This document shows positions 62,768 through 64,000 of a stretch of DNA of 64,000 nucleotides, one piece after another. The translations under genes and the position numbers were made by a program. Source of the DNA: Lachnospiraceae bacterium. Lineage in GTDB: Bacteria; Bacillota; Clostridia; Lachnospirales; Lachnospiraceae. Positions within the stretch are counted from its first letter, which is position 1, and every line of letters starts with the position of its first letter. A model generated the notes under the pieces. That model made no database searches. It saw only the letters and a list, made by a program, of their open reading frames with translations, and had not been told where the DNA came from. The stretch lies in the NCBI GenBank assembly GCA_022510565.1, contig JAFLTE010000002.1, positions 186,001 to 250,000 of the forward strand, written 5' to 3'.

Positions 62768-63466
62768 CTATTTTTCCATCCGATACCCCAATCCACGTAT
62801 GGTCTTAATGTATTCTCTGCCGTCTGAATCCAATTTACTCCGCAGCTTAGAAATACATACCATAATGTTGTTGTCGGACACGAGGTATTCGTCGCCCCAT
62901 CCCTGTTCATAGAGCTGCTGCTTGGTAAACACCTTGCCCGGTTCTTCCATAAAGAGCTTCATAATCCGAAACTCTACCGAGGTCAACTCAATCATCTCCT
63001 CCGCTCGATACAACAGACAAGCGTCCAAATCCAACCGCAGATCCTGAACTCTCAGCTCTTTAACTGCTTTGTCCTTATCCCTGCCGCCTCTTGCCCCAAG
63101 AGAGTAGAATCTTCGTATATTGGAATTTACCCGTGCTACCGCCTCCAGGGGCGCAAAGGGTTTGGTGATATAATCATCCGCGCCCATGTCTAAGCCTAAT
63201 ATCTTATCGGAATCAGTGTCCTTGGCAGACAACATGATAACCGGTATATTATCGTCTTCTCTGATATTTCGTAACACCCGATATCCATCCAATCCCGGCA
63301 TCATTATATCCAGAATTACCAAGTCGGGTTTCTCTTTCCGAAGCTTTTCCATGGCTTCCACGCCGTCTGCCGCTTCCGTCACCTCATATCCGTCTTTTTC
63401 CAGATACAGGCGCAGCACATCCCGTATCTCCGCCTCGTCGTCGGCGATTAAAATTTTATATCCCAT
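62768..63466 (-). CDS. OmpR/PhoB-family response regulator
   Basis: 232 residues. Receiver: ILIADDEAEIRDVL acidic pocket, phospho-Asp in LVILDIMMPGLDGY, and Thr/Lys in MLSAKDTDSD and DYITKPFAP. The winged-helix output domain ends YIKTIRGLGYRMEK. Start taken at MGYKIL behind AAAGG; it overlaps the end of the DUF975 gene by 11 bases. Partner kinase is the next gene. Targets cannot be read from sequence; envelope stress is a reasonable guess given DUF975 and VanS similarity. Confidence 0.96.
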   Translation of the reverse strand: MGYKILIADDEAEIRDVLRLYLEKDGYEVTEAADGVEAMEKLRKEKPDLVILDIMMPGLDGYRVLRNIREDDNIPVIMLSAKDTDSDKILGLDMGADDYITKPFAPLEAVARVNSNIRRFYSLGARGGRDKDKAVKELRVQDLRLDLDACLLYRAEEMIELTSVEFRIMKLFMEEPGKVFTKQQLYEQGWGDEYLVSDNNIMVCISKLRSKLDSDGREYIKTIRGLGYRMEK

Positions 63467-64000
63467 CGTCGGCCTGCCTTTCACTCAGTCTGCAGTAAAG
63501 TGCTGCCTGCGTCAGATATTTGTAGGGACCTACATAGAAGAGTTCTACCACACCACATGTTATTATTCCGAGAAGATGCCAAGGAATAAAGGAAAGGTCA
63601 AGTATGAACGCACGCCACTTTTCTCCATGCATCATATCGCTGCTCAGACGAAGCGCCTCCTTGTAAGGCATATCCGGCTGTTTCGCCAGGATATATGGCA
63701 CCATACGGTACTGATATTTCTTATAGATACCGGGAATGATAAACAGACATGCCCATCCAAACACTCTAAGGTCCATTTGGAACATGGTTTTTACAATATT
63801 CTTATAGGAATGATCGAAGCCGTAGGCAACTTCTTTCACTTCCGCTTTATCCTCCACACTCTTAACCATGAAGCGGCACACGCCTACGCTGAAAGGGTTT
63901 TCCAATAGAGCTATACACGCATATACTACTGCCCAGACGGCCAACACCACCAGTAGAATAACAACCGCTATTGTAACACCGTAAACGATTATCTGCACAT
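63456..64000 (-). CDS. DUF975-family membrane protein (5' end outside the window)
   Basis: The visible ~180 residues contain several hydrophobic segments (TIAVVILLVVLAVWAVVYACIAL, VFGWACLFIIPGIYKKYQY, IPWHLLGIITCGVVELFY) and the DUF975 hallmark YRMVPYILAKQPDMPYKEALRLS. The frame remains open to the window edge, so the N-terminus is missing. The overlap with the response regulator gene suggests it belongs to the same operon. Confidence 0.82.
   Translation of the reverse strand, partial: VQIIVYGVTIAVVILLVVLAVWAVVYACIALLENPFSVGVCRFMVKSVEDKAEVKEVAYGFDHSYKNIVKTMFQMDLRVFGWACLFIIPGIYKKYQYRMVPYILAKQPDMPYKEALRLSSDMMHGEKWRAFILDLSFIPWHLLGIITCGVVELFYVGPYKYLTQAALYCRLSERQADDGI

Overview
The window reads as chromosome of an anaerobic Gram-positive Clostridia, most likely Lachnospiraceae. 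Support: GntR-clpC-radA order without ctsR/mcsAB, a Csp-like subtilase, DUF1385, DUF4364, DUF5722 and DUF975 family proteins, a 4Fe-4S aldo/keto reductase, strong AGGAGG ribosome sites and a mid-GC core. I see no rRNA, tRNA or CRISPR array. No database search was run; family names rest on motifs and length.

Layout. (1) 1-19.0 kb, almost all minus strand: partial membrane protein, radA, a small protein, clpC with a GntR regulator, an SH3 membrane protein with a charged repeat tail, a zinc-ribbon protein, purD-purN-purM-purE, an M29 aminopeptidase, small membrane proteins, pyrE-pyrF-Nudix, a TPR lipoprotein, an ElyC/SanA-like protein, an Hpt protein, and a plus-strand hemerythrin fusion. (2) 19.0-21.0 kb: a large lipoprotein with phased 11-bp repeats upstream. 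(3) 21.1-45.86 kb: a clearly AT-richer island bounded by a 19/21-identical repeat. One copy is the 3' end of the intact subtilase gene, the other a relic subtilase 3' end. (4) 45.8-64 kb: core genes again: subtilase, AraC regulator, nth, prfA-prmC-DUF1385, rpmE, rho, malic enzyme, DUF4364, a DUF5722 glycosidase-like protein, rarA, a ferredoxin-type aldo/keto reductase, a polysaccharide deacetylase, and a two-component system with a DUF975 protein.

The island is the unusual part. Its left module (plus strand) has a decayed copy and an intact copy of a BtrH-like protein, followed by two translationally coupled ABC exporters. Its right module (minus strand, 44.7 to 29.0 kb) looks like one biosynthetic operon: nucleotidyltransferase-like protein, AMP-ligase, acyl carrier protein, SDR reductase, [IS3 relic], HPr-kinase-like P-loop protein, HisH-like glutaminase, HisF-like barrel with Asp130 replaced by Gln, a fused PRTase-like/HisA-like protein, DegT/StrS aminotransferase, a second PRTase-like protein, a beta-propeller fused to an APH-type kinase, HAD phosphatase, a third PRTase and a methyltransferase. 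There is no hisG/hisI/hisB/hisC/hisD, no glycosyltransferase and no PKS/NRPS module.

Working model (inference): PRPP is coupled to an amine, the product is ring-opened by the HisA-like half, and HisH-derived ammonia is added at the HisF-like barrel. Phosphorylation, transamination, methylation and attachment of an ACP-loaded acyl group would follow. The product would be a nucleoside- or azole-like metabolite, possibly exported by the paired ABC proteins. IS256, IS1182-like and IS3 relics and a decayed VirB4-type ATPase at the right edge suggest arrival on a conjugative element whose mobility genes have since decayed.
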